A DNA stretch of 64,000 nucleotides. Origin: Camellia lanceoleosa. Lineage: Eukaryota; Streptophyta; Magnoliopsida; Ericales; Theaceae. How positions within the stretch are numbered: position 1 is the stretch's first letter; each line of letters begins with the position of its first letter. The notes below the pieces were generated by a model. That model saw nothing but the letters and a program-made list of their open reading frames with translations, was not told the DNA's origin and did no database searches. Shown piece after piece: positions 44,994 to 56,590 of this stretch. Location: assembly GCA_025200525.1 (NCBI GenBank), contig CM045762.1, positions 74,583,217 to 74,647,216 of the forward strand, read 5' to 3'. The position numbers and the translations under genes are program-made.

Positions 44994-45240
44994 GCCTATG
45001 TTTGGGAAGTGGGTTTTGGAGCTTTTTCGGCTAAAATAGCCACAAAAAACAAAATAGGCTTTTTAGCTCAATAAGACAAAACATCATATTCAACCCATAA
45101 TCATTACATTCTTTCTCTCATAAAAAAATCAAAAAAAGTCAAAAAATCCAAAAGCTCTTCCCAAACCAGGCTTTTGGCTTTTTAGCCCTAGGCTAAAATA
45201 GCCAAAAAAGTCAAAAAGTCAACCCACTTCCCAAATGAAG
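44994..45240. mobile_element. MITE inside the LTR, related to 8011-8245
   Basis: The left GCCTATGTTTGGGAAGTGGG and the inverted right end GGCTTCATTTGGGAAGTGGG are clear. TTA flanks both sides (3-bp duplication, Tourist/PIF style). Confidence 0.8.
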
Positions 45241-46262
45241 CCTTAATAACATATCTTTACAAAAGTACTACTTACAGTGGGTGGGTACTGATGGTAGACC
45301 TTGGTTGACCACCTACACAAATACATAGCACAAGTACACACTAAAGCACATGTTCGAAACAAGTAACGTATCTTAATTCATTTCTTTTACGTGTGTCTCT
45401 AGTTTATTCTATGATTAAGGATGTTCAAATGAGGCTTAAGAATGCCTAAATAGACATGAGGATGCAAATATGTACTTAGAAGAGTAGTCAAAAATTGCTG
45501 AAAACATGGCCTCTGCTCAAGCGCACACTTGGTCGCTCAAGTAGTATGGCAGGACTGTAAAAGTACTAGATGCTCAAACTTTACGCTCGACGATCGCTCG
45601 AGCCAAGTGCAGAACAAAAGTGAGTTCGCTCGAGCGCACATTTAGTCGCTTGAACCAATTACCCAAGTCTGAAAAAATACCGGATGCCTTCAAAGTTCAC
45701 TCGAGCCATGGTTCCTTTGCTCGAGCGAACTGTGTGAATTTTTGGTTTTCCAAATTTGTGTTTGAAGTTCAAAACCAATTCTTTCATGTTCGAAACTTGC
45801 ATGATTGGTCTCAAAAGCTTAGAAACTCATTACAAAACATCAATTGTTATGGAACCATGATCTCAAATACTCTTTCAATTCTTCAAAACAAAGTTCAAAT
45901 CACCTTGTTCTTAACGTACATGTAACAAACTCAACTCTTTTCTTTCTAAAACATGTATAAATGGAATGTTGAGTGCAAAAACATGTAGAACTCTAAGAAA
46001 TAACTTGAGTACGACTCATGCAGTGTGTAAATTTGACAAAACCAAGTTCAAAAGATGAAGAATTATGCATGCATGTATACAATTCACTTGAATTCACTAC
46101 TCTCTTGATGATTCATGCTCATATCCTTCATTTACACGTAAATGGTCCTACAAATTGGTGAATTTATCATCCTACATGGATTAACTTCATGAATTATGGG
46201 TATAGATCAATTTAGCCTTGGCCAAGCTTAATCTCTACAATCTCCCTTAGTTTCTCTTGAAT

Positions 46263-46265
<3 letters not shown>

Positions 46266-46320
<55 letters not shown>
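46266..46320. repeat. (CT)n microsatellite
   Basis: About 55 bp of nearly pure CT; (GA)n on the transcribed minus strand. Confidence 0.95.
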
Positions 46321-46713
46321 GAAGTGTTGAATTCTCTCTCAAGCTCTCAATTTTTAGCACAAGTTGATGTCAAAATATGAAGCTTAAGCATGTTTAGCAT
46401 ATATATATATATGGTGATTAAGCTTAGCTAATTAATCTTGATTGAACTTAATTCTAAACAATTAAATTAATTTATTCTAAATTAATTTGATCCAAAATGA
46501 AACTTACCATATGATTCTAAAAATTCTAACTAGTCTTTTGGCTTAATCAATTTCTGTTCTAAATCCGTTCAGGCTTTCAATTTCACATTCAATGTTGACA
46601 TTTAAACAGATATTTCACCAACAAACAAATAAACATCAATTAAACACATAATTATGCAAAGTATACTCAATAAAATAATATGTAAAAATGATACGAAGGC
46701 CGGGGTCATTACA

Positions 46714-46728
46714 ATCTTCCCCTCTTAA
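46714..46728 (-). other. Polypurine tract
   Basis: AAGAGGGGAAGAT on the minus strand, abutting the LTR start TGTAATGACC. Confidence 0.78.
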
Positions 46729-46946
46729 GAAGTTTGGTCCTCTAAACTTAAGTTACCGCAAATGGAAACAGATACGGGTACCGTTGTTGTATTTCCTATT
46801 CCTTTTCCCATGTAACCTCTTTCCCGTAATGTTCCCTCCATTCTACTTTCACTAATGGGATAGATTTGTTCCTTAGTTACTTCACTTGCTGATCAAGGAC
46901 CTGTACTGGCCATTTCTCATCATCTCATATCATCGTATAAAGCTAT

Positions 46947-48126
46947 TCAATGATAGTCAATTACATGAAATGGGTCTCTAAGATACCCGCGAAGCATTGA
47001 TACGTGGAAAATGTTGTGCATTTGTTCTATTCCCGACGGTAAAGCAATACGATAAGCAACAGGGCCAAGCCTTTCCAAAATCTGAAATGACCTAATATAC
47101 TGTAGAGTTAGTTTCCCTTTTCTGTTGAATCTTTTTTTCCCTTTCATTGGTGTCGTCCGAATAAACACATGATCCCTTACTTCATATTTCAATTCTCTTA
47201 TTCTCTGATCAGCATAACTTTTCTATTGACTCTGGGTAGTCTTGAGCCTCTGTTGGATGATTTTTATCTTGTCAGTTGTTTCTTGTACAAGCTCAGACCC
47301 ATACAAGCCCCTATTACCAACCTTAGTCCAGCAAACTGGAGACCTACACTTTCTTCCATATAATGCATCATAAAGCGCCATACCAATTCTTGAGTGGAAT
47401 TTATTGTTATAGGCAAAATTAGCTAATGGTAGGCAAGTTTCTCAACTGCCTTGAAATTCTAGGATGCACATACGAAGCATATCTTCAAGGTTTGGATAGT
47501 TCTCTCTATTTGCCCATCGATTTGTGGATGAAATACTATGCTAAATCTCAATTCTGTGCCCATAGCCTGTTGCAAACTTTGCCAAAATCTGAAAACAAAT
47601 TTAGGATCCCTATTTGACACAATAGATACCAAAAACCCATGTAATCTAATAATCTTATCAATGTAAATAATGACAAGTCTATAGGCATTAAATGAAGTTT
47701 TCACAATAAGAAAATGAGCAGATTTCGTTAATCTATCAACAATAACCCAAATAGCATTCATACCTCTAAATGACTGAGGTAGACCAACAATGAAGTCCAT
47801 AGTTATATGTTCCCACTTCTATTCTGGAATGGGAAGGGATTGAAGCAAACCCGCGGGTTTATGATGTTCAACTTTTACTTGTTGACATTGGAGGCATTTA
47901 GAATTGTAGTCTCCAATTTTTCTCTTCATATTTGGCCACCAGTACATTTGTTTCAAATCTTGGTACATCTTGGTATTCCCCGGATGCATAGTAAACATTG
48001 ACTTGTGAGCTTCTTCTAAAATTCTTCTTTTCAATTCCATATCATTAGGAACACAAAGCCTCCCTTGGAATTTCAAAACGTGTTCTTCAATAGCAAATCT
48101 CAATTTGGGCTTAGTCTCAAACTCAT
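46947..48126 (-). pseudogene. Integrase of a chromovirus-like gypsy element, broken
   Basis: The zinc-binding module (48126-47819) has the H-H-C-C pattern: E-A-H, M-H-P-G-N-T-K-M, then K-C-L-Q-C. The core (47800-47459) opens M-D-F-I-V-G-L-P with the first catalytic Asp and contains G-Q-I-E-R-T-I-Q-T-L with the catalytic Glu. The second catalytic Asp is Asn (V-S-N-R-D-P, where the family has S-D-R-D-P). A frameshift near 47485 and stops follow. The C-terminal module (47192-46947) reads M-K-G-K-K-R-F-N-R-K-G-K-L, G-P-V-A-Y-R-I-A-L-P and H-N-I-F-H-V-S-M-L-R. No chromodomain follows before the stop. The family is clear; the exact lineage is inferred. Confidence 0.88.
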
Positions 48127-48740
48127 AGCACTGTTTTGTGCATTCGCCTTGCATCGAACTGTCATGTGCAGCCACATAGCACTGTTTTGTGCAGTCACCT
48201 CCCATAGCACTGTTTTGTACACCCACATAGTACTATTTTGTGCATTCAACCTGCATCGTACTGTTTTGCACATTCAACTTGCATCGTACTATTTTGCACA
48301 TTCAACTTGCATCGCACTGTCTTGTGCACCCACATCGCACTGTCTTGTGCACCTTGCATCGCATTGTCTTGTGCACCTACACAACACTGTTTTGTGCATT
48401 TGTCCCCCTGTTTTGTGCGTTTGTCCCCCATAGCACTATCTTGTGCACCCATATAGCACTGTCTTGTCCACCCATATAGCACTGTTTTGTGCACCCGCAT
48501 AGCACTATTTTATGCATTCACCCGTATCGCACTATTTTGTGCATTCACCTGCATCGTACTATTTTGTGCACCCACATAGCACTGTTTTATGCATTCACCT
48601 GCATCGCACTAACTTGTGCACCTCTCTCGCACTTTCTTGTGCACTCATGAATGCACAAAAAGTGCGATGTAGGTGCATAAAACAGTGCGATGCAAGGTAC
48701 ATAAGACAGTGCAATGCAAGATGCACAAGATAGTGCGTCA
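48127..48740. repeat. Minisatellite that switches orientation
   Basis: About twenty copies of a 17-base core (TAGCACTGTTTTGTGCA and variants) with variable spacers (CCCACA, TTCAACTTGCATC, TTCACCTGCATC) fill 48127-48645. From about 48652 to 48735 the core appears in reverse complement (GTGCATAAAACAGTGCGATG and two more). Repeated Cys/His-rich peptides read from it are artefacts. Confidence 0.9.
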
Positions 48741-50989
48741 TGTGTATAGTGAAATGAGCAATATGTAGAGTAGTGCATCATGTACTTTATGAAATGAGTG
48801 TAGGGTAACTTGCCACAACTTATTGAAATGTAATTGAAAAACACTGTGCTCATTGAAACTCTATTATTACAAGTACATAACAAAGTCAAGAGTAAGAGCA
48901 ACCAATCACGCAGTTCAAAATAACTAGAGTGTATGAGCATGGATGCATAATCCAAAGCACATGTATTAATCAAAGAGAATATAGCAATCCCAAGAGAGTT
49001 TTGAAAAGATTAGAGACAACTTTCGAAAGCTGAATCATATCAGAATCATCATGGAGGTGAGCTACCCTAACGAAGGAGAAAGTGCCCAACAAATGACTTT
49101 GAGTGGACTAAGAGAAAGGTTGGGTTCATGCCCATTGTTCAATTGATGACTCGATCAGATATACTGAAAATTGCCCCTAGTGTCCAGTCACTAGCCACCT
49201 TTTTCAACATTATGCAGACACGTATGATAAGGATCGTCAGATCTTGGAACAGTTGCTAACCAATTAGGCTCCTACTTCTTTTCTGTCCCAGCGTGTTGAG
49301 AATCTACTCTAATCCTCTCCAAAGTAGTGACGGATTCTTCACAAATATTTTGCAATGAACATGGATGCGATGCCTCTTGTATGGGCACTCTCAGCTCGTT
49401 TATGAATTCCACACATGGACTTGTTTTCGAGTTTAAAGCGAAGACTCATGTATGGAATTTTGACCATGCCACTCTGTTGAACTTGAGTGATAGACACACC
49501 AGGGTGACTCGATGAAGAGTGCTTTTGAGCAATAGATATGCTATGGTGACTCGATGAATAGCGCAGACTGAGACAAACACCAGGCACAACACAATAGAAC
49601 TCACAACTGACCCAAAAGTAGAAAAAGACTCAAGGTAACTAATCATTCATAGTGCCCCTAGTATTACTTATGTTCCCTTTAGAACTCAATTTTGATTCCC
49701 TTTTTTTGCTCAAGTTAGAGATTCTACTGATAAGTTCAAGTATTGAAAATTTCTCCACTTGTTGATTCAAGCTAGTTCTTTCTTACCCAATGCAAGTGTG
49801 TGACATGCTCAACAGTCGGTGTAACTCATGAATTGATGCGAAGCTGACGACTTGAATTGGGCAAGATGATTAGGCCAAGATGGATGAGATGGGTATAATT
49901 GAGATCGAACTTCAGGATGGTTTGCCTATGTATCCCAAGAATGGGAATCAGGTCAACATAGTTCATGGCTGAGGTTCACTCGGGTGTTGACACTCTCCTT
50001 TTGCGTTTTAACTTTTTCCAAAGTCACCCTTTCGGGTTTTCAACCTTGCGAGATCTATTTATTAGATTTCTCATTTTTTATGCTCTAACTTTTGCCTAGG
50101 TCGCCCTTTTGGGTTTTCGGCTTAGCGAGCCTCTCAAGGATAGTGTTACAACACTTGCAGTGAATTTGATCACTAGTCATCCTTGCCCTAACACTGGAAC
50201 TGGCTTCATCATGATTTGAGCTTGGTTCTCCATTCACTTATGCATGTCTGTCCTTTCTTTCGCTCCATTTGCAAAGTTGATTCTTCTTGTAATGTAGCTG
50301 GTTCTTCTCGCAATGTAGTTCCTTCTTGCATTGTAGTTGGTTCTTCTCGCAATGTAGTACCTTCTTGCATTGGCTTTCTTGAATTCAGACAAAAGTTCCC
50401 TTCCTCAGAGTTGATTGGATTTCATTCTAATGAATACCCCTGCCTTGATGGTTGACTTCTTTCTTTTTTCCTCTTTTCTTTTCCTTTTCTTCTTTTTCTT
50501 TTTCTTTCTTTTTTTTCTTCTTTTTTTTTTTGCTTTCTCTTTTGGTTTCTTTTATCCATTTCTTTTTGAAGTAATGACAACACTAGGGGGAGAAATTCTA
50601 TGATTGTGAGGTCTGAAAGTCACCTTGTGGTTGCCAAAATGATCACCTAAAGGTGAAGAGATTTCCCAAGACAGTGTAGGATACCATGAACAATTCTGAA
50701 TCTATCTTGCAAGTTTGCAAAAGAAACATCTTAAAATTTTGAAATCATGAAGGACTTTGTGTCAATAATTTGGAATCCACTCAAACCATTTGGGAGATCC
50801 TTCTCAACACTCGAGCTTATTAACAGAATCTCATTGAAAAAACAAATTCAAAGCTTTTCGATTTTTAAAAAGTCATACATGCATTACTATAGGCACAACA
50901 AAATGATCAAAAACTTAACTCCCGCTTTCTTATTTGAAAAAGAACAACGAAAACCTGAGGATAAATGAGAGCATGCCTTCAATTCAACA
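48741..50989. other. Non-coding, probably retrotransposon-derived DNA
   Basis: No conserved domain. Two related blocks of about 80 bp (CACCCTTTCGGGTTTTCAACC near 50024 and CGCCCTTTTGGGTTTTCGGC near 50103), a short tandem GTTCTTCTCGCAATGTAGT repeat (50285-50370) and a pyrimidine tract (50456-50560) occur. It lies downstream, in minus orientation, of the gag at 50990-53417, where pol would be expected but is not found. Confidence 0.5.
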
Positions 50990-53417
50990 TTACTAACATC
51001 CACACCCAGTAGAATTGATTTCAAACTTCTAAATTGGGTGTCACAGATTGAGCCTCATAATTACCTTAGTAGTCCCCCATACACTCCTTGACTGTGTTGG
51101 CTGAGGTCAAGGTTGATTGTTGGCAAGCCATGGATGGGATTGATGTTATAAAGTGGCAATCTATTGTAGTCAGGGAGAGGGTTATTGACATCTTGAGGAT
51201 TTTCAGGTGGGGTGATGACCTTATTGTCAATCAAGTCTTGAATTTCATGGCAAAGGCGAAAGTAGCAGTCAGTATGATGACCGTACTGCTGATGGAATGG
51301 GTGATATTAGGTAGGGTCGTGTCTAGATGGGAGAGGGTTAGGGAGAGGTCGAGGATTGAGAGGTTTAAGATACCCTTTCTCCATCAATACCTTCAAGGCG
51401 CAGGTTGGGCTCATATGGAGATGGGCGAAGGTTTGTTTTTAGGAGGAGGAAGCATTAGAGTTAGACATATTAGCAAATGGGTTGGCGGGTGTTGGCTGGG
51501 TATTCATGGGCTTGGGACTAGACTCAGGATGGGTGTTTCTGATAAAATATATCTCCTCATTGTTTGACCTACTCTTGTTTGCCAGCCTATGATTCAAAGT
51601 ACCCACAACCTGGTTTTTTTACATTGAATTCATTCGTAGTAGCCTCTATTTGAGCAGTGGTGATTTGAATGGTGAATGTTTCATCCACAACCCTTTCAAT
51701 AATTACAAGAACTTGCCATTTGTTCAGGCCTTTGGTCTTCAGAGCTTCGATAACCCATCGGAGATGTGCTCAAGGGTCAATCGTTACCCTTGACTCATTC
51801 TTCTTACTTACTTTGGCCCTGTTTGCTTTTGATTGGCCCATTCCACTTTTAGCTTGTTCCAAGATCTTTGGTACAAAATCCCCAATATGATGTTTGGCAA
51901 AGGACGGGGTCGGAAGCCCAAAGGTTAAATCAGCCACCATTCCTTGAAGGTCTTCGATCATTCCCAACATCTTAGCAGTAGTGGGTTCGGCCATTTGGCA
52001 CTCTTGGTGCATCCGAATCGGATTGGGTGTATTCATCATGCACAAATCGGTATTTAGAAAAGTGAACACCTCTGGCCTAGGTAGATGGGATGGAGTGATA
52101 TATGTAATGGAGTCGAAGGAAGGAGGTAGTGTATAGACGAGGTTAAGGTGAGGATAAGACACTTGGTCATGGATAGGGAGTGGGTTGGTGGTAACATTGG
52201 GTTCTTGAGGTAGAGCTATCATCTGGTTGTGAATAAGATTCTAAACCTCATGACGAAGGTGATAGCAACGATCGGTGCCATGACCACACTATTGATAATG
52301 CGCATAGTATTTGGTGGGGTTATGTCTAGCAGAGAGTGGGCCATGAAAAGGTTGCGGATCAAGGGGTTTGAGATACCCTCTTTCCATCAAGAGTTTTAGT
52401 GTGCTGGTTAGACTCATATAGAGGAGGGGTGAAAGTTTTGCCTTGACCTCAGGCTGGGCCAACTGTTTGTGGGTTGGTATTGGTAAAGGGGTCAGCAATT
52501 TTGGGATTGGTGGCAATAGTGTTGATTTCAATGGGTTTAGGAATAATGCTACTGCTAGCATTGATACTCCTGGAAAACACCCTTCTTGTTAGTTCACTTA
52601 TTCTAGGAAGAATCCCTTTGTTAAATGCGCTCTCAATCAGAACCCCCAATTCATGCAAAATTTTGAAAGTGAGCAGTGGAGCGACTATTAACTTTTGTAA
52701 CATATCAAGCTCAAGGTTCTGCACCACTATCCGCACTTGGTCCCTCTACCTTGCAACAAATTCCACAAAAGGTTCTTTAGGATTCTAGTGGGTTGCTTCA
52801 AGCTCTTGGGTGGCCATTTCAATTTGGTTATTGTAAGAATGCTGATTGACAAATGCCTCAGCCAAATCTTCCCAATTCTGCTTCACTTTATCCTCCAACT
52901 TGGTGTACCAAATGGATGCTATACCCGACAGGTTTCTTCCATACAGAGAGAGTTTCTAAGGCTTAGTCAAACCCATCGGTTTCAGGACGTCTGAAAAAAG
53001 TCGAATATGTACCATAGGATCTCTAGACCCGTCAAAACGGTCAATGTTTGGCATTTTGAATCTGTCTAGGAGCCTTATGACAACCTTGATGTACCTATCC
53101 TCAATGTCGGGAATGAAGTTAATTCTATGTGCCTTTTTGAATTTCTTCTCAAGGTTAGTAATTTTTAACAAGTTCGGGTCGAGATCAGTAATATCAAGGG
53201 GCAAAAGCCTCTCATTAGGCTGCACCAAGGGTTTGAAAACTCGAGCTTGAGCCAACCCTTCTCGAGGATCGAGACCCTGCAAATCTTCAGCTGGCGGAGG
53301 TAGGTCAACGTACGGTTTGGGGCCCAGGATGGGATGGACAGTAGATGCCCCAGATAGGCATTGTATTTCAGCAATGGTCTCATCCTGCATAGCAATTCTC
53401 TGGTTTAGTGTATCCAT
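50990..53417 (-). pseudogene. Gag of another Ty3/gypsy family, broken, with duplicated C-terminal module
   Basis: On the minus strand the frame from 53417 has an N-terminal Pro-rich stretch. The gag core follows: K-M-P-N-I-D-R-F-D-G-S-R-D-P, then after a stop S-I-W-Y-T-K-L and L-A-E-A-F-V. Next comes a Cys/His module with L-K-P-L-D-P-Q-P, N-P-T-K-Y-Y-A-H-Y-Q, G-H-G-T-D and L-R-H-E-V (52420-52230). A second copy of that module (L-K-P-L-N-P-R-P ... G-H-H-T-D ... C-H-E-I-Q-D-L-I-D) lies about 1 kb further on (51400-51200). Stops and shifts occur in every part (for example at 52956, 52700 and 52250). No pol follows, so the element is internally deleted or truncated. The open plus-strand frames here are shadows. 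Confidence 0.8.
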
Positions 53418-54492
53418 GGTTTTTGAAAGGTCGTTGTCATGGCTACAACTTCTTCTGGACTCTGTCCCATCATGGTTTGCTGAGTTGGCAATTGAGCAAA
53501 TGGATGGATGTAACCTGAGAGCTGCCTAACAAGGATTTTTACCCGGTTACACTTGATGCATCTAAATTGGATTAGTCTAGATGGGTTTGACTGGATTGGG
53601 CTTTTCAGAATGTGTTTTTTGGCATTGGATGGATCTTTTCTGAGCTGTCCTTTGGGGATTAGATGGACTGAATCTTTGCTAAGTGGATTTTTCTGGCATT
53701 GGATGAACTGTGATAGGTTAAGGCTTTCCCAGTCGGATTGGGTTAGGCCTTTGCTGAGTTGGGTACTGCTCCTTCTTTGGCTCAGACAAACCTAGCATTA
53801 AAAACTAATGCCTCATCAGATCAGGCTACTAGGTATGCCAGTCAAAGCAAAACAAGATACAATTTTTGGCCCTGGTTCTAGTCTTGCTGAAAATTCACCC
53901 ACATCAAACACAAACCCCTGGATTTCAACCCAAATTCTGATTTTGATGTGATCCTCAAGTTTGAAAAGAATTGCCTCAAGATTAAGACTCTCCAAGGATT
54001 GCATTACACATTCCCAAAGATTTCACATTCAACACGAAAGCATTCAAAACACCCCTATAAGAGGTTAGGGTTTCCTCGTCTTAGCTTTGGCATGATCTAG
54101 AATTCCACTAGTCAAACAAGTGGTTTCACAATATTCAGAATAGGGAGACCATCCTGTCCTGCTTTGAATGGTCGCTAAAGCTCACTACATGCACTAGGCC
54201 AATTAGTCCAAAAGGGTATCTCAGCAAGATTACCTAATATACCTCTCACACCTAACACCGAGAAGTGAAAGGAGGATCAACCGGTATGGTGATAATCCAG
54301 ATCCAATGGTTGTGTTTCCAACATGGTAGAGCCCAAGACTGGCTAGCCTTTTGGCAAGCTTTTTAGGCAAGCCGTCTATAAATAGCAGATGGAGAACACA
54401 GTGACTTAAGAGCACCATGCAAATGCAATGCAAAGACCATATATATGTAAATAAATCTCACATCATGAAATTCAAGTCAAGTTCTCTAATTT
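53418..54492 (-). other. Leader region upstream of gag
   Basis: No conserved coding. The segment 53560-53800 has repeated GGATTGG/TTGGATGGA words on the plus strand. Its position between a PBS-like site and gag suggests the element's 5' untranslated leader. Confidence 0.5.
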
Positions 54493-54786
54493 CCCCAGCA
54501 GAGTCAATAGAAACTGTAGTTGGTTTCTTGTTGCTCCTCGAAGGGGTTTAGTCTCCTCGAATACGATAGCCCTACAGTTCGGACTCCCATGGTTCTGAAT
54601 CAGGTTTCACAAGTACAATGTGAAACAAAAAAACGCAAATGAGACTCCAAATCCGACAAATCTTTGGAGAATTGATTTACAATCAGAAATGCCAAAAATA
54701 GACTACATCGCCAGATTTCAGAGTCGCCACCTAATTTTTTTTTTTTTTGGAAAATTTAGGAAACTCGTGACTCATGCCAAAGGCCA
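54493..54786 (-). mobile_element. PBS-like site and LTR remnant of the gag-bearing element
   Basis: On the minus strand TGACTCTGCTGGGG (54493-54506) resembles the TGGCGACTCTGCTGGGG-type PBS region found in several plant gypsy groups. The sequence above it, including GGTGGCGACTCTGAAATC near 54710-54730, looks like the 3' end of its 5' LTR. It is cut at 54786 by the next LTR. Confidence 0.5.
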
Positions 54787-55856
54787 TGTAATGCCCCAAG
54801 TTTTAATTACATGAAAATATTACCAAAGCCTTTAATTTATGTCCTTTTTTTTTTTTTTTTTACAAATATCTATTACTTTTGAATAATAGGAATACAATCA
54901 TACAAGCTCTCTCTCTCTCTCTCTCAATGAATATTATAATGACAACAATACACGCCAATCTCCTACTATGAAGCTACAAATAAGAAAATACAAACACAAG
55001 ATCCATTTCCTTTACATCTACTATGAAGTTATACAAAGGGACTCAAGGACACCATAACTTTTCAATCCAAGAATCCAAACTTTTTTCTGTAAAAAAAATA
55101 AAGCAACAAAGGGGTGAGCACTAATGCCCAATAAGAATCTCATAGCTCTGAATCAATAACTAACACACAGATAGAAATGATCATGCATGCAGGGTGATAC
55201 CATATAGTAGGGTGACATTTTATAATTTCAAAATATCATAAGTAATGTACCTTTTTCTCAAAAATTATTTAAATGCTTTTAAGAAAAACCTTTAGCCATT
55301 AAAAATTATCTCTTAATCTTAAAAAACCATAGATCCTTGTGAAACAAATATATTTGAGAAACAACATCATTTAAAAATTATTAACCAATTTTTAAAATAT
55401 TTCTCATTTAATTTCCATTTTTAATATTCCTCTTTTTCTTTCATTCTTCCTTTCTACTCATTATATTGATTTAGAACTCCATAACTTCAAGTTCAAGTTC
55501 ACTTTTTGATTCACTAACAGTTCTTCTATACTCAATTCACACCGTTATTTACACTCTCAAATTTCATTTCAAGATAACACAAGTTAATAAACCCCTTTCA
55601 ATTCAGTCTCTCATTTATTTACAGAACAACACTAATAATTTACCTTTATTGTCACAACTAATTCATTAAGTTCACCATCACCGATCCATAATGCCCTTAC
55701 CCATTTTTAGGTTCCATTCTTTACGAATAATGTCTATGTGCATTTTCTTTTTATACCAAATTACACATCAATTTGCAATTTCACATATTCATCACAAGTC
55801 ACAAATAATATCACACTTCTCAACACACTTCTCAACACACATCTCAACACAATCCA

Positions 55857-56310
55857 CCTTTTGCCGACTTACTACGGCGGGATAGCGAGCACCCGATCTA
55901 TAACACTTTCCACCTTTCACCAGTTATTATACGGCGAGAAGTGAACTCCCAAAAACCATTTTCTCAAAAGCCATTTTCTTTCAAAAACAATATTTCTCTA
56001 AAAACCATTTTTTAACTTTTTTAAACCATCCCCCACATTTGCTGACTATTATACGGCAGGACGTGGACACCCAAAACATTTTCAAAAACCATCCGTTTTT
56101 CCACTTTTGCAAGCTATTATATGGCAGGACTATGTGGACACTCAAAAATCATTTTTCCACTTTTGCCGGCTATTATATGGTAGGACTGTGTGGACACCCA
56201 AAAATCATTTTTCCTACATTCGTTTAGCGATAAGCCTAAACAGGGCAATTGGGCACCTTTTATTCAAAACCACCCACACATTTGCCGGCTATTATACGAC
56301 GGGATGTGGT
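55857..56310. repeat. Degenerate repeat with GCCGGCTATTATACGGCGGGA core
   Basis: Six copies near 55862, 55920, 56040, 56107, 56164 and 56284, each followed by a GTGGACACCC-like word and spaced 55-120 bp. On both strands the core can form a short stem (GCCG...CGGC). Confidence 0.75.
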
Positions 56311-56339
56311 TCCCCAAAAAACTTTTTTCAACTTCCCAC

Positions 56340-56590
56340 GCGGGTACCAACGCAACACCACCCAACACAATTCATCCCAAACTCAACATAACCCAACACA
56401 ACTCAACTCAAACTCAACACAACCCAACATAACTCAACTCACCACAACTCAACATGATTCAATACAATTCAACATAGTTCAACCCACTTCAACATAATTC
56501 AACACAATTCAATAAAAGTCAATACAATTCAATTCAACATTATTCAACACAATTCAATTCAACACCACTAAATGCAATTTAACATAATTC
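56340..56590. repeat. CAACACAACTCAACTCAAAC-type simple repeat
   Basis: About twenty variants of an 11-12 base word (AACTCAACaC, AATTCAACaC), grading from C-rich to T-rich along the array. Confidence 0.85.

Larger units (their letters stand above)
44066..46713 (-). repeat. 3' LTR, 2.65 kb
   Basis: TGTCACGACCC at 44066 to GGGTCATTACA at 46713. It holds a roughly 50-bp tandem array (GGCCxxxxTATT...GGCGAGGGCC) at 44745-44890, a MITE (44994-45240), a cluster of GCTCGAGC-type palindromes (45515-45735), a (CT)n run (46266-46320) and a TATATATATATA stretch (46398-46410) that could be the minus-strand TATA box. Confidence 0.83.
44066..48126 (-). mobile_element. Truncated minus-strand Ty3/gypsy element (3' LTR plus integrase)
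   Basis: A 3' LTR (44066-46713), polypurine tract and the integrase end of pol are present. The rest of pol, gag and the 5' LTR are missing because coding similarity stops abruptly at 48126, where a minisatellite begins. The LTR ends (TGTAATGACC...GGTCGTGACA in minus orientation) resemble those of the other minus-strand elements here. Confidence 0.83.

Noticed and set aside
48065..48500. Overlapping Cys/His-rich frames that look like zinc-finger repeats
   Set aside because: All frames of the minisatellite give similar repeats; it is tandem DNA, not a protein.
48127..48740. CRISPR-like array of short repeats and spacers
   Set aside because: Plant nuclear context, unit cores vary, spacers are themselves repeated and orientation flips; a minisatellite.
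50415..50603. Very Phe-rich putative membrane peptide
   Set aside because: Pure pyrimidine tract translation.
51088..51567. Plus-strand 159-codon frame
   Set aside because: The minus strand here encodes the recognisable gag Cys/His module; this is its complement.
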